A stretch of DNA of 64,000 nt from Bursaphelenchus xylophilus. Taxonomy: Eukaryota; Nematoda; Chromadorea; Rhabditida; Aphelenchoididae. Location: NCBI GenBank assembly GCA_904066235.2, contig CAJFCV020000003.1, forward strand, positions 4,216,001 through 4,280,000. Reading direction: 5' to 3'. The notes under the pieces are model-generated. The model made no database searches and was not told the DNA's origin. It worked only from the letters and a program-made list of their open reading frames with translations. This document shows, one piece after another, positions 20,443 through 34,186 of this stretch. A program made the position numbers and the translations under genes. Each line of letters starts with the position of its first letter. Position 1 is the first letter of the stretch.

Positions 20443-23400
20443 ATGATTCAACGGCCGATGCTGAATGTGTCCAGTACGGACGATTATGTCACGGTAAGTA
20501 ATTTAGTATAAAATTTCTGAGATATTGAAGTTTACAGTTGTCTTCAAAAATGTAAAAAAAAAATCAAAATGAAAAAGTAAAAATTCTCAAAAACAAAATT
20601 CTACAGTAACCCTCGGTAGCATCGAAAACAACAAATTATGTGATTTTGCACCAAAACTGATAAGAAAATCCGAAAAATTGGCGCCACCTCACCGAAAAGA
20701 AGTCGAATATTCGACAAGAAGTGATGATTAATCGCTCGTTTTATTTGTTTCTGATACGATGAGCAATCCCAAGACGACCCAATACCAACGCAAACGAGAG
20801 TATTCTGTCCAGTGTTCCGTTTTTTGTCGAAATTCGATCGGATTTTCGGGTATTTTCAAAGGTTTTTCGAACAAAATAAGAGGCATTACAAAGGGATTGG
20901 GGAAAGTTTTTCGATTTCGCCCAATAACTTTTGTTTTATGGGCCATGCTTTCTATAGTGACATATGAGATTCGATATGAGTCAAGGCATGACGCCAGCAG
21001 ATAAATTGAGTTCTTGAAAGCTGAAATTGGATTTTTTGGATGAAAAATAGATTTTTTGGGCATTTTCAGAAATAAAATGGATTTTATCAAAAATTAATAG
21101 TTAGTGGTACAAACTAAGGATGTAATAATATTTTTTAACCCTCTCTATAATCTTGTAGCCTTTTATAGGACTGTTTGAGTTTACGAAATTTAAAAATTTT
21201 CCAAAAATTAGGATTTTTTTCCTTTTGTCAGCAAAATCGATAAATTAGCTGTAAACTAAATAAAAAACACGAGTTAATGTGGGAAATGGGCTTGAAAAGG
21301 CCATTACACTTTTTTGACCACACTTTAATTTGTTTTGTACAGCTATCGCGCAATGTTTTTGTAAATTCCCCTTGTTTTTACCTTCTACTACCCTTTTTTT
21401 GACAAAAAATTTTTATGAAAATCATATTCCGCAAAAATTTGCTGATCTTTTATCCATAAAATCACATGTTCTAGAGCAAGCTGACCTCCGAAACAACCAA
21501 ATTCACGGGTGATTTAAGAATAACACAGCAAAATTTGTTCAGAATCCCCTCAATTTTATGGCCCCATCTGGAAGCGCTTTGCTCACAAAATGAAAGTAAA
21601 ATCACCATTTTTGAAGGCAGGGATTTCCGAAACCAGAATCGGAAAACATATTTTTCGCTGACCTTTTGATTAAATTTCCATTTTTTGAAGAAGATTTTAT
21701 ATCCGTTTAATGGGATTTTTTGTAATAAACGGATCAAAAAAAGATTCTTTCACGGAAAGTGAAAGGGAGATTTTGTGCGGAGAAACTGTTGAATCCAATC
21801 TTTCTAATGCAATTTTACGGTGATATCATTAGAGAGATTGTGTTTTGCAACAAGTTTAGTAGAGGGATTTTTTGTTGTGTGAGACCAATTGTCATCATTT
21901 TTTTACGGGGAAGATGCTGCATCTGCGATGCTTACAGACGTTTGATTTTGGCGAAACTTGGCACAAATTTAGAATAGGTCTTTTTTAGATATAGATTAAA
22001 AATTAATTTGCGGTTTATAAAACCGCTGGGAATTTTAGACCAAAAATTGGCAAAAATCAGATAACTTTTACAATATTTTTTTGATTTTTTGTGCTTGAAA
22101 AATTCAAAACACGTCTCAACAGAGGTACAAACTTGATTATTCGACAAAAAAAATTTTTTTTTTGAGCAGGATTAAAAAGTGGATTTTTTTTGTCTGATCC
22201 ACTCTCTTCACTTTTTGTGTTCTCTCGAGAAAAATATTATTAAATATCTTGGCCGTGAATGGAATATATGAGTTAAAATTTTTAGTGATTAAAACATGTG
22301 GTATATAGAATAAGTGGGCAAAATTTTATAAAAATCGGAGCTTCGCACTTTGAGAACTTCCACTTTTAATTTTAGCATCATCAAAATTTCTTTTTCTAAT
22401 TTTTGCAGAAATCTTGTTCAAGGAATATTGAATATCAATTGGAAATTTAATTTCAAGTCGTTTTACAAGATAAAGATTCCATTTCTCTTTGTTTTATATA
22501 AATTTAGACTTTAAATTTTATTATTTTTATATCCTAAATCACCTTATTTTAGGTCCTTTCCATTCCGGACAGTCCCACCAATTCCATGTATCTAAACTCC
22601 GCCAACTACAACAACATCCCTCCCCCTTTACATTCGGGTGATTCCACGGCCTCTACCTCCACTCAACCCACAGTTTCCTCGGATTCTTTTGATGGGAGAT
22701 TAAAGTCCCATTCCATGGATTGCCGATCTTCTCCCTCTTCGCCCTATGGCCGGAGGGTTGCTGCAGCGCAGGGAGTGGTCAAAGTCATGAATTTTGGAGC
22801 TGATCCAGGTAACAATAAACGATCTAATTTTTACCTTATTTTAGATATTAACCATGATGAAAAGCCTTCCAAATCATCGCTAATCCAACCAAACTCGCCA
22901 TCAAAGCCTCGGAGACGAATCGAATTTGATGAATCGATCCGGCCGAAGACCCATTACGGTGCCATCAGCCAGTCCCAATCAGAATCTTCGGGATTAAGCG
23001 CCTTGAAAAGGGATAAGGCCCACAAATCCGGCTTCTTTTACGGTCTAGAGCCCGCAAGTGAGGAGGAAATTGAAGAAGCTGAAGGTGCAAAAGTCCAGAA
23101 GATCGTGCTCAGCAAAGATACAATGGGTTTGAGGACCGGGTTGAGTGTAACGGGGGTCCCACAGCCCGATTCACCAGAGAAATTGGTGGCAATTGAGGTG
23201 ATTGATATTGAAGAGGGCAGTAGAATCGCGGTGGATGATCAATTGAGGATAGAAGATAGGATAACAAAGATCAATGGGCGGCCGGTTTATCAGGTAAGGC
23301 ATTTTGGACACATCTTTTTAAGGATAATATAAAATTGATGACTAAATATAATTTTTGTTCAGATGTCTCTGTCGCGGGCCAGAATTTATCTCCATGAGTT

Positions 23401-26400
23401 GGAATCGCAAGAAGAGCCGTCTATTTCGTTTTACCGACCAGCCAAACCGACCGATAGCGAGAGGGAAACGCCTTTGCAGTACAAGAAAATAAGTGTTCCA
23501 CAGCAAAAAGGGAACACTTCCCAGGTCCACGAGAAGATCCAGCTGACCGTTGTGAAGAGCCCAACTGGATTTGGCTTTGGAATCGCGTCGAGGACAAGTC
23601 CCACCGACAATTCGAATATATTTTTGGTTACTACGGTAGTTCCGGATGGTCCGGCGGAGGGAATTTTGATGCCGGGAGATCGGATAATCAAGGTGAGCGG
23701 GGATGCTGAGGGTTTTACTTTGGATGTTTTGAAGAGGATTTAGGGACTTGCAACTAATTGAATACGTACTAAAAATTTTATTTTTATATTATACTTGACT
23801 AACAAATGACGCAGTCCAAATTTTTCTTCGATTTTCTTTAAACTTGGCCTACATACTCTACATAAGATGGCCCTATCTACCAGAAAACTTTAGCGCAAGC
23901 TTTATGTCCGCTGTGGAGACATTGAGCGTCCTTTTCGCGACAGAGCACGTAAAATGCGGAGAGTCGGCCAGACAAAAAAATTAAAAAAATTTTTCAGCTC
24001 TTTCTCCTCTGATCCTGTTCTGAAAAAACGATTTTTTGTAGAGAGGTTCTGGACTGCATCTATAACAGACACACTGATTTTTTCAAAGCTAAAAAAAATT
24101 TTTTTCAGATCAACGGCGAAGAACTTGCCGATAAATCCCAACCGGAAGTTGTCCAGATTATGAGAGAATGCGCTGTGAACAGTGAGCTCAAATTTGAGAT
24201 CTCGAGGAATACGGAGAATTCGGATACGGAGAGCATTGGGTCTGCGAAAGAAGAGACAAAAATCGAAATCCAAGGGCTTGATGACAATTTGGAAATATTG
24301 GATTTGAAGATCGCGGTGAATGAAAAAGTCGGAGCTGGATTGGGATTGACGATAAAGGCGAAACAGACGAGGAAAGCCAATGGGGAAGTTGTGGAAGGGG
24401 GCGTTTTTGTTGGAAGGGTGAGTTTTGAATTTGGAAATGAAAAAAATTCGAAAAAAATCTTTAATTTGGATATTTCGAAGAACAAGCAAAAATTCTGCGA
24501 GCTCTCTACTATGCGTAATAACCTTCGACTTTCAGATTCTTCATGGCTCCGCGGCCTTCAAAGACGGCCGTTTAAAGGAAGGCGATCGAATTCTAGGGAT
24601 CGAAACTGTAAATCTTCTTTGTTTTAAACGCAATTCGGATGCCGTTTACGCCTTCAACCACACGGTCTCTCAAATGCCCGCTTCAACTTTATACTTTCGG
24701 CTTTTGATTGGCCGAGAAATCGAGGGAAATTCCGAATTTCCTTGCCGAATCTCGCGCGAAGAATTCTTGGAATGGGCGAAAGAAGCGGAAGACTCGGCCA
24801 AACTTCGGAAGCTGGGACTCCCCGTTTCTCCAACTCCTTCATCAACAACTGGAAGGTCTTCGTCGACAAATTTTTCGTCTCAAAATCAAAAATCGGCGAT
24901 TTCTCCACCTTCAACTAGCCATAGCAACAATATAAATGAATCTGAGGAGACTTTGAACAAGCTCAGGGAGAACAAACAAGGCTCAATGGATGAGGAGACG
25001 GCGAGTTTGACATCAGTGGTACCAGAAGACGCGTTTGATAGGAATGCGGCGTCCAGGAAGAGCTTCAGTGAGAAGGCACCGTTCGGAATGAAGAGTCCCA
25101 GTGATTTCGAGAGCTTCAAAAAGATCGCTCATCATCGGCAGATTAGTGGTAAGGATACCATAATACTCAGTTTTTGATCTTTTTTCTTTTTGCTTTTCGT
25201 TTTTCGTCTAGCGGATTAGTTATTGGTAGCTTTGGCCTCATTTTTGTTTATTTTTGGTTCAAAAAATGCAAAAATATTTTTTTTTTCAAAAAAATCAGCA
25301 GTTAAATTTTCTTCTTAAAGACTCAATTTTATGTTGTCAGTAGCTCCGTTGTCAAGTAATTGTAACTTTTTTGTTAAAGCCCCCTTAGCCAAACCCTTGT
25401 CAACACCAACGGAACGGCCCTCCGTGAATTCGCTGAAGCGCGGGGGATCCACAATCTCCAGGCAGAGGAGAAGGATGATCAAATCGGAATTTTGGAGTGA
25501 CGAGAAGACTCCAGAAGCACCGAAAACTGCTCCAACAACACCGCAGATGCTGAGGAAAAAGAGCTCAAACTTCTGGGGAATTTTCAAAAAATCACCCAAA
25601 CTGGAGAAGAAGGAGATAAAAGTGGAGGTGAAAAGGGAAATGCCATCGCCCAAGAGCGACAAGGAGAACGAAGATGATGGTAGTTTACTTGGTTTTGTTT
25701 TGTTTTTGGTCGTTTTGTTTGTTTTGTTCGCTTTGATGACTAAAAATGTCGGGTTTTTTGAGAGGGAATTACGAACGTTGCGATAGTCGGATTTTTTTGA
25801 AATCTATCGTACGTACTCTGAGAGGCTGTATTTTTATTTTTAAAAAGTTTATTTTGCGCTTGTACTCCTACTTCGGCCAGAATTTCACTTTTCTAACCCG
25901 AAGGTAAAAAAGAAATTTTTGAAATTTTTTGATCTAAAAATCTCTGTAATTTCGCAGAATCGCGAGCTAAAAATTTCAAGTTTGCTTGAATAACCTCCAA
26001 TTTTAATTTGTTCCAAGTTTCATCAAAATCGGAGTGTCCAACCTTGAGTAATCTCCCTTTCACCTCTAAAAATCAAAAATCTCCCTGTTTTATCATCATT
26101 AATATAATTTTTTTCCAGGAAATGAAAGACAGTCCCACCGCTCTGTCTCCGAAGGTCCCTCCGCTTCCACAGTGCCTCGACTTCGCTCCAAAAGTCACCA
26201 CGATCGTCTGGAAAAGGCCGAAGATCTCAAGGAAAAGGAGAAAAAACGAAAATCAGTCTTCAAGTTCCTCCAAACCAAGGCCGAACCTCAGAAATCGGTG
26301 GATGAAATCTCGCCAAGAAAAGTTTTACTAGATCAAAATGAGGAGAATCTGGGACAGAACTCATTGCCTCATCACTATCATCAGCGATTTGCTTCGGCTC

Positions 26401-28901
26401 AAGAGCATTGGATGGGAAATGCGGTAAGTTTTTCGAAAAATTATTTATAATACACTTGTCAAGGTGAATTTCAAGACATTTTAATGTTGTTTGCAGTGAA
26501 CTTTGATATTGTAAATTGTGGTTGAGGTATAATAGGAGAGTTTGAGTATCAAACTTTATTATCAATAAACTTTTTTGCATTAAAAATATATTTTTTTAGT
26601 CATCATTTTTTCAAAATTCCCTAGTACAATATAAAATTAGTCTAAAAATAGTGCTCAAACTCTTCCTTAAAATTAACAAATAGTACTAAGAGCGTGGTTA
26701 ACTAATTATTTGATGTTTTATTGTACTAACCCTATTTTAACAGCAGAATTCGATGAGAACGACGTCTTTAATTAACCTAAGCCAGGACGAAAAGGATGTT
26801 GTTTATAACTGGTAAAGAGACCGCTTATCGAGTCCATGTATCCCCGTGCTTTTTTAGGTCGTTTTTGCGATGATTCACAGTCGCGACGACTCTTGAATCT
26901 TTTTATTTTGGCCTTTATTTTAGTTTGTCGCAACTTTGTATACAAAGTTACTGATGTTTTATTTCTTTGTGAAATTGCTTCTCTGTGCCGTTCAGCTTGT
27001 AATCTAGGTCATTTTCATGCTGGAGTAGTATTTATGCTATATTTACTGCCCATTCTTTGCTTCATTTCTCATGTACAATATACAGATACCTGAATTTTCG
27101 ATTTTCAGCCGAATCAGCCGAGTGCGTTCGTTCGATATCAAACCGAACGCCTCTCCATGGACCCCCATTCCAGCGCGCGCGCCGACCCGCTTCTCCACTC
27201 CAAGTCCGCGGTCCTCTGGCCCCAGCCGCCGCAGGCCACCGGATACCGGCACAGTCAGCGGTTCTGGCTGGTCGACCCCCACGCCCACTACGCCTACTTC
27301 ACCCGGCACCCCATATACGAGTCGGATCTGGCTGAATCACAACGAAATCCCCGACCAGCGCCGTCTGCTGGAGACCAGCCCCTTGATCGGAATGCCAATT
27401 GTTCGGGTCAGGACCCGCACCGAGCCCTGCTCACATCGGAGAACGGACCTGCGCTTGCTGGAAGACCTGGAGAAGAGCAAGGACCTCGGAATGGAACCCA
27501 GGTTCAAGGCCGAACAGACGGTCGAGGAGGAGTCCTACGAAAAGAAGAGGGAACATCGGATATCCACCTACAACAACACCCCGGATTCGCAAGAAACGGC
27601 TCGAGCCGCCTCCCAACCAAACCCCCCGGCTACGCAGAACTATATCCGGACCGAGTCCGAGCACCTCAGCCGGACTACTACCATCAGTTCAACCAGTACT
27701 TCAGCCATGCCAACCCCGCCCCCGCCGCCGCCTCGCCGTTACAGAAACGCGGCGACAAGTCCCGCTCGACCAGCATGCCCCGCGAAGCCGCCCGTATTGC
27801 CGCCCCCTCCCCCGCAGCTACAATACAGCCACTCTATGAGGCAGCCCGACCCGTCTACTACCCGGCCAACTACCATCAGCAAGGGTAGGTCTTAGAAGGT
27901 TGTTTTGGGCAACGAAATATCGCTAAAAAGTTTGAATATCTTTACCCTCTCTGTAAAATATGGGTTAAGATTTACAAACATTGATATTGAGCCTATTCGG
28001 AGCCTATACCAAAAATGTTAGGTCAATCAAAAAAAATTTTTTTGGGATTTTCCGTTCTTAAGTCATCATGTCTAATATAATATCAAAACACTTGATTCTA
28101 GGTCTCCGTCGAACTTCTATCAACAATACAGATCTCATCAGTTCCACCCGCACCCCACCACCTTACATTCGACCCGTCGGCCCGCCCCAATTTCATACGA
28201 CGCTTACGTGGAGCGATTTTGAGCAACGGTTGACGGATTCGGAGCTGGAACCGGCCAAGGAATTCGAATACTCTGTTATTAAAAAGGTTGGAAACGCTGC
28301 TTTTTTAATTTTTCATGTATTGAGATGTCTTGATTTTTGATTTATTATTAATTTCTAGAAGAAACCATTGAGTAAAAGACCTCAGGCAAAGCCATTGTTT
28401 CATTCGCGGAAGGTAAATAAAAAACAGCGACATCTCAAGGAGCTGTTGAGGTATCAACGGAGCATGTCACCGCCTGGAAATACATCGTTTTCACAGCTAA
28501 ATTCGCCGCTTATGAATGGTCGAAATTTCGCTGGGGAGCTGGGATATCGACGAAGAAGCAGGTGAGATCTTCATGGTCTATAAAGTTATATAAATTTTGC
28601 TTTTATACTCTTTTTGGAAGATTTATTACTATTATATCAGCTTTATTCATATCATCCAATAATCCTTTTTTCTTCCAGATCCCCCTATTCGCGGAATCTG
28701 ATCCCTCTCCCGGCCAACTCCGCGCTCCTCCGAACTTTCAATCAACAGCAATTGGATCAACTCCGCTCCCAATCTCCCGGTTGTTTCCCCTTTGTCCCTC
28801 AGTTAAATAGCTCAGAATCCTATCAGCCCCAAGTCCGACAAGTCTCCAGATCCAGAAAGCGACAGAAAGTGACTCGGAGCGTCTTCTACGACAATATTTG
28901 A
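20443..28901 (+). CDS. par-3: PAR-3 polarity scaffold, three PDZ domains
   Basis: Thirteen exons (20443-20493, 22553-22808, 22845-23293, 23363-23692, 24109-24417, 24536-25148, 25380-25679, 26119-26423, 26744-26811, 27109-27884, 28102-28286, 28359-28561, 28679-28901) keep frame: 1355 residues. PAR-3 assembles the cortical PAR-6/aPKC complex. PDZ1 is near residues 185-285 (RITKINGRPVYQMSLSRA), PDZ2 about 310-395 (GFGFGIASRTSP, PGDRIIKINGEEL), PDZ3 about 420-535 (GAGLGLTIKAK, GRLKEGDRILGI). SRKSFSEK near 635 matches the conserved aPKC target (CR3). The tail is basic and proline-rich. The N-terminal CR1 oligomerisation domain is not seen. Exon 1 may be internal, since an acceptor-like CATCAG precedes it. 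Intron 2 (36 nt) has no in-frame stop, so retention is possible. Confidence 0.93.
23780..23985 (+). repeat. Degenerate left-end copy of the 449-bp repeat, in par-3 intron 4
   Basis: The stretch from TTTTCTTTAAACTTGG through GAAAACTTTAGCGC to GCGGAGAGTCGGCCAGA aligns by eye with 49415-49545 of the intact copy at 49373-49821 (same order of short blocks, many substitutions). No open frame. Confidence 0.45.
25890..26060 (+). repeat. Degenerate right-end copy of the 449-bp repeat, in par-3 intron 7
   Basis: Blocks TTGATCTAAAAATCTC, CGCAGAATCGCGAGC and TTTCATCAAAATCGGAG occur in the same order and similar spacing as at 49690-49800 of the intact copy. A further weak trace of the terminal block occurs near 22340-22375 in intron 1. 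Confidence 0.5.
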
Positions 28902-29519
28902 TATTATTTTAGATCAATTTTGTTATCATGCTTTGATTTTATTATTTCTATGGTTAAGATTATTTTCTATGAATTTGCGAAGTATCTGCCTTGCTAAATC
29001 AAGATCACTTGTCTATTTTTGGTGCTTTCCCTTTCCGCCATGTCCAAAATCGTGTCTTACCGTACTCTCAAAATAATCTTGTTGTATAAATTGTGAACCG
29101 ATCTCGCTTTTCTTTGATACATGTAGTTTCCAAACTAAATTTGTTTGTTAATAGTCAAATTTCAATTACTGGGGGGAAATTACAGTAAGCTTAATTTCCC
29201 AAATCTATTGCTCATATTATCCATGCCTTCCAATCATAATGATCAAGTTGTTGTTATTTTTCAGAATAAAATCTGTTAATTAATCAATCAATTGGTAATT
29301 CTACTAAATAGTGAAACTTTGCCGGTAAGAAATCACGGTATTTTTTCAAATTTTTTATTTTGCGGGCTTTTGGCAGATCGACTTGAGACGGAATGCCAAG
29401 AAAAAAATTTATTTTTTTTATCACGAACACGAATGTTTGTTTGGTAAACTGCTTATCGTTTGTCAAGCAAGATGTCTTCGTTTATGTAATTAGAATTTTT
29501 TAACGACCAGATATTCACC
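28902..29519. other. Spacer between par-3 and phosphorylase kinase
   Basis: AT-rich, with an AATAAA near 29266 that could serve par-3. No exon is supported. Confidence 0.4.
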
Positions 29520-32500
29520 ATGAGGGCCAGAACTCAATCTGGAATGAGATTGGACCAGTTGTTGTATGTGGTGGAAGAAACTGTCCTCAAACATCAAGAT
29601 CCGGTCACTGGACTCGTGACAAATGATCCAAAGGACTTCCCAGGTATTTGAATTTATTTTTGGTTTTATTTTTGAGTTTAGAACATGCCTGGATTAGAGA
29701 CAATGTCTATGCGGTCCATGCTGTTTGGGCGATGTATCGAGCGTACCAGAAAAGTGCGGAATTCGATGAGGACTTGGCAAAAGCTCATCAGCTGGGAATG
29801 CAATGGTAATAAAAGAAAGGAACTACCTTTATCGTCAAATTGTTTTAGTGTAAAACTGATGCAGTCCTTATTGGAGTGTATGATGAGACAAGTAGATAAG
29901 GTCGAGCAATTCAAGCGACATCAGAGAAGCTTTGACAGTATTCATGCCAAGTATTCTACTCGTTCCAAAACTGTTGTGGTCAGAGATAATGAATGGGGGC
30001 ATCTACAGCTGGATTCAATCTCTCTTTTCCTATTGACTTTGGCTCAAATGACGGCTTCGGGTGGGTCATTGCATTCTTAGTTTCATATTTTAGGTCTTCA
30101 AATAATCCGAAACTGGGATGAGATCGCCTTTGTCCAAAATCTGGTCTATTACATTGAAGTTAGCTACAGAACGCCAGATTTCGGGGTTTGGGAGCGAGGA
30201 GATAAAACCAATCAAGGGATTCGAGAACTCAACGCCTCCTCGATTGGTATGGCCAAAGCAGCTTTGCAGGCTCTGAATGACTGCGGGGATTTGTTTGGCG
30301 ACGGCTCAAAAGGCTCGGTTGTTCATGTTTTACCCGATGAAATTCAACAGTGTAGTGCTGTTTTATGTTCAATGTTGCCAAGGGAATCGTTTAGTAAGGT
30401 GAGTAGTTATCCGTATTATTATTGTTGACGTTTAGGAAACTGATTCTGCTTTGCTTGGGATTATTTCCTATCCGGCATTCGCTGTGGAGGATTCGGATTT
30501 AGTCGAAACCACCAGACAGACAATTTTGGATACTTTATATGGCAAATATGGATGTAGACGGTTTCTTCGGGACGGGTTCAAGACGGCGTTGGAAGTAAGC
30601 GATACCGCAAAGTCTGTTTTACCATTTGGCTGGCGTTCTTTTCTGAAGTTGGCGTTTTTTAGGACCGAAGTCGGCTTTATTATAACAACGATGAGCTACA
30701 AAAATTTGAGAACGTGGAATGTGAATGGCCAGTATTTTTGTGCTATCTTCTGTTGGATGGATTGTTCCGCAGGGACAAAGACGACATTGAAAAGTACTAC
30801 AAACAGCTTCAAGAGGTAATTTCGTCCTTTTGTTATTTATTTTTTGTTTTAGGTAATCATCAGGTCGAATGACGGGAAGAATTTGTTTCTGCTCCCGGAA
30901 TTATACTCAGTACCGATTGAGGTTGTTGAAATGGAGAGAGCTGAGAGAGGGACGCAAACACGGGTGCCAACAGGAACAATGTGAGGAAATCTTTTTTTTT
31001 TATATTGTACATGATGATTTACAGACCGTTCGTATGGGCCCAATCGTTGTATATTGTCGCCTGTTTGCTTTACGATGGGTTTTTAACACCAGCAGAGATT
31101 GATCCATTGAGTAGACGGCTTTCTGGTATTGAACAGAGACCTTCCAGTGAAGTTCAAGGTAAAGGTTTTTTGAGGATTTAGATTTTTTATCTTTTCTAAT
31201 TGATTTACATACTTTTTTCAGTGGTAATCCTTGCGGAGAGTCGTGAGGTCCAAAGAGAACTCGAATTGAATGAAATTGAAGCCCAGATGGTCCATGAGAT
31301 CGACCCGATCTTCTCCATCCAACCTGCTTCTGCGTTCGCCAAGATCCTCGAGCGAGTTGGAGAGTCCAAAAAACTGAATCTAACTGGACGGCCAGCTGAT
31401 AGAGACATTGGACTGCTCAGTACAAGTAGACTCTACCATCTTGGCCAACGCTTTGTCGCTTTTCTCCCACAATTCATGGATCGGAGACGGTCTTATCTGA
31501 TGTATGATATTCGAATACTCATGGATGAATGGGCCTCCGAATTACATTACATATATACCAGTTGGAACTCGGTGAGCATCTCGGGAAGACCATTGGTCGT
31601 CTTATCCATCTCCAAGAACATGCTCGAGGCTGTAAGTTGACCTCCTACAATATAAATTTTTTTACCTTAATTATTAAAACGTGATGTATTTTTTTGCTTT
31701 AGAGTTCGATTGTCCTGGGAAATGGTCTTGCTCGTCGTCGCCAGAAGTCGACGGTTGTGGGAGCGCTGAAAAAGATCAAAAATGGGTATATTGGAGGTGC
31801 CCGCGTGGTCATGAAGAATATCGGAGACTTCTTCAGAACCACCTCGGTTTCTAAATTGGAATTCAGAGATCTGGATGTGGACTCCTACTTCAACTCATAT
31901 GATGATACGGCTCCAAAAACTTTGCCGGTGACAGCAGCCGAAGCGAAAGCGGCCACTCCGGGCATTCGCAGGCAGGATTCGGTGAAAGAAAGGTGGAACA
32001 AGCAGTTCAATACGGTACATCAGACCTCAATGAGACATCGGAGCATCATTATGGACAGCAATGATCAAGGTGAGAAGCAAATTTTGTATCAAAACAGTAA
32101 TTTTTGTCTAGTGTAATATTATTTTTGACACTAGATTGGTAATATTTTATGTTTTTACCTAGAGTTATGTGTTTAGACCTGGAAAAGCTCCGTCTCGCCT
32201 ATGCCAAGAAGGATTTGAAGCCGGATCGACCCAACACTGAGCATCTTTCTCCAGTCCGAGAAGGTCAAATTGAGCACAAGTCCCACAAGGCAGCTCACCT
32301 TCATCAAACAATGCACAACAGCAATTCCACGTCCTCTTTGGACCACGCTCAAATGAAGGAAATGCACGGAGATGACTTGGTGAACATGCTGAGCGAGGCC
32401 GACGATCTGGATGAACAGGCGTCGCTGGTCCATTTCTTGTACTTGAAATAGTAAGTAGCAGTAATTTTGAGGCTCTTTAGCTTATGAATTTGGGAATTTG

Positions 32501-34186
32501 GTCGAAAATTTGGATATAAAACTTCTTTCCACTGTTTTTTGGATGAACGTGATTTAAAAGAATTTTTTTTTGTAAAAATTGATTTCCCACAACTTTTGGA
32601 GTGAAAAGTGTGATACTTTCTTGTTTTGAGTTGTAATTTTTGCGATTCAGTGGCCTTGACTATGACACCCGTCTCAATGGAAACCAAGGAGTAACAGTCC
32701 GAGTTCTCATCGAAGAAGTCTACGAAAAGGTCTGCGAACAGAGAGAATGGTCTTGGGTTCGCCTTACAGCGGGTCTTCTGAAGCGACAAATGGATGAACT
32801 AACAAAGTCCGTTACTCATCTTTTAGTCCGACAAAAGCAGATCACCCTTGGAGTACCCAGTAAAATCGAACGTCCAATAACTTCGCCCAGAACTAGAGAG
32901 GAACTGAAGCATTTACTGGATGAAGTTTACAGCGATGATCCCAGTTCGTACACGTTGGCACAGGAAATTATAATTTGTTTGGGAAGTCTGGTCAGAACGG
33001 AACCCAATTTGTTTATTGAAATGCTCAGATTAAGAGTTGGATTGATCATACAGGTGAGGGATTTTTTGAATTTGAATTTGGATGTTAGAATTTACAAAAA
33101 AATTTTACCTTGAAATAAATAATTTCAGATCTTGGCCTCGGAAATCTCAAGAATCCGCGGAGTTTCGGGAGCCGAAGCCCTCCAACAACTCCTCTCGATC
33201 TCCCCATTCGAACTGAAATGCATGCTCTTCTCCTTGCTCAGTGGAAAACTCCTCGAAGATGTGGGTGTGGACGAGGATCAAGGCATCAGAGAACTTAGAA
33301 CTGGCATGGGATCCTTCAGGAAACAGATTGAAGTCCGAAAATCGATGCGAAAGTCAAAGTCGTTGAGGTCCCAGCCATTGGAAGAGGTCCCGGATTTGAT
33401 GAGCGATCTCTCAGAGCCTGAGGAAATTTATGGAGAAGAGTTTCAGTTCGGGATTTGGCTCAGACACCGGCGAATTGATGGAGCTTTGAATCGAGTGCCT
33501 CCTAATTTCTATTCGGTAAGAGAAATAATATTTTTTCAAGAGGTTTGATAAATTTCAGGACCTCTGGGACACTGTCAGGCAATTCCCTCGAGGATTATCG
33601 ATCAATGGAACCATTTTGGATCGCAGACTAACTCAAGAGGTAAAGGATAATATAAATTTATAAGTTTTCTATTTAATTGTGCTCATATTTATATTGTAGA
33701 TGACCCGCAGAGAAATCAAATTTGCTCTGCAAGTGGAACAGGTCCTTAATTTGATCGGGGAACCCGAATATCGAGAGATGATTGTGGAAGTTCTGACTTT
33801 AATGAGGAGATTGGACAAGATTATCGTCGCTGAACCCAAGATCCCGCAAGATCGTCCGTTCGATGTGGATCAGGTTCTCTGGCTGGCAAATCATATCTTT
33901 GTGGAGCATAATGTAAGTTATACGGGGGTTTTAAACTCAGAATTGGGGTGATTTTATATTGCACTATGCTCTATGTAGATGTATGGTAAATAAAACTTTT
34001 TTGTACCCAAAATTTCAGCGGGAACTCAACACAATCGTCATGGAATGCTGTGCCGATGGCCGTCCTTGTGACGGCGCCCGAGGCATTTGCCGCCATTTCT
34101 ACGACAGCGCCCCCTGTGGAGAGTATGGCTCCGCCCATTACGTGATCAAAGCCCTCATCGATATCTTCGCCCCGCCGGAGAAGTGA
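29520..34186 (+). CDS. PHKA: Phosphorylase kinase regulatory subunit, alpha type
   Basis: Sixteen exons (29520-29643, 29682-29805, 29849-30060, 30094-30398, 30436-30594, 30663-30815, 30853-30980, 31025-31158, 31222-31631, 31703-32069, 32177-32450, 32651-33053, 33129-33515, 33559-33639, 33700-33912, 34019-34186) join in frame to 1213 residues, close to the usual 1,230. The N-terminal glycoside-hydrolase-15-like domain shows [73 protein letters not shown] and [12 protein letters not shown]. The mid and C-terminal parts carry the basic serine-rich linker (MRKSKSLRS) and the C-terminal domain involved in calmodulin binding and regulation. In the family this subunit restrains the gamma catalytic subunit and links glycogen breakdown to phosphorylation and calcium. 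AATAAA lies at 34316. Confidence 0.95.

Noticed and set aside
22586..23332. Single 248-codon gene ignoring the 36-nt intron in par-3
   Set aside because: The 36-nt interval has a good donor, a TTTTAG acceptor and low-complexity content, and splicing keeps frame. Retention is possible but not the simplest model.
26836..27093. Hydrophobic 85-codon frame in par-3 intron 9
   Set aside because: It lies between good splice sites of two phase-matched exons and looks like AT-rich intron translated into Leu/Phe/Ile.
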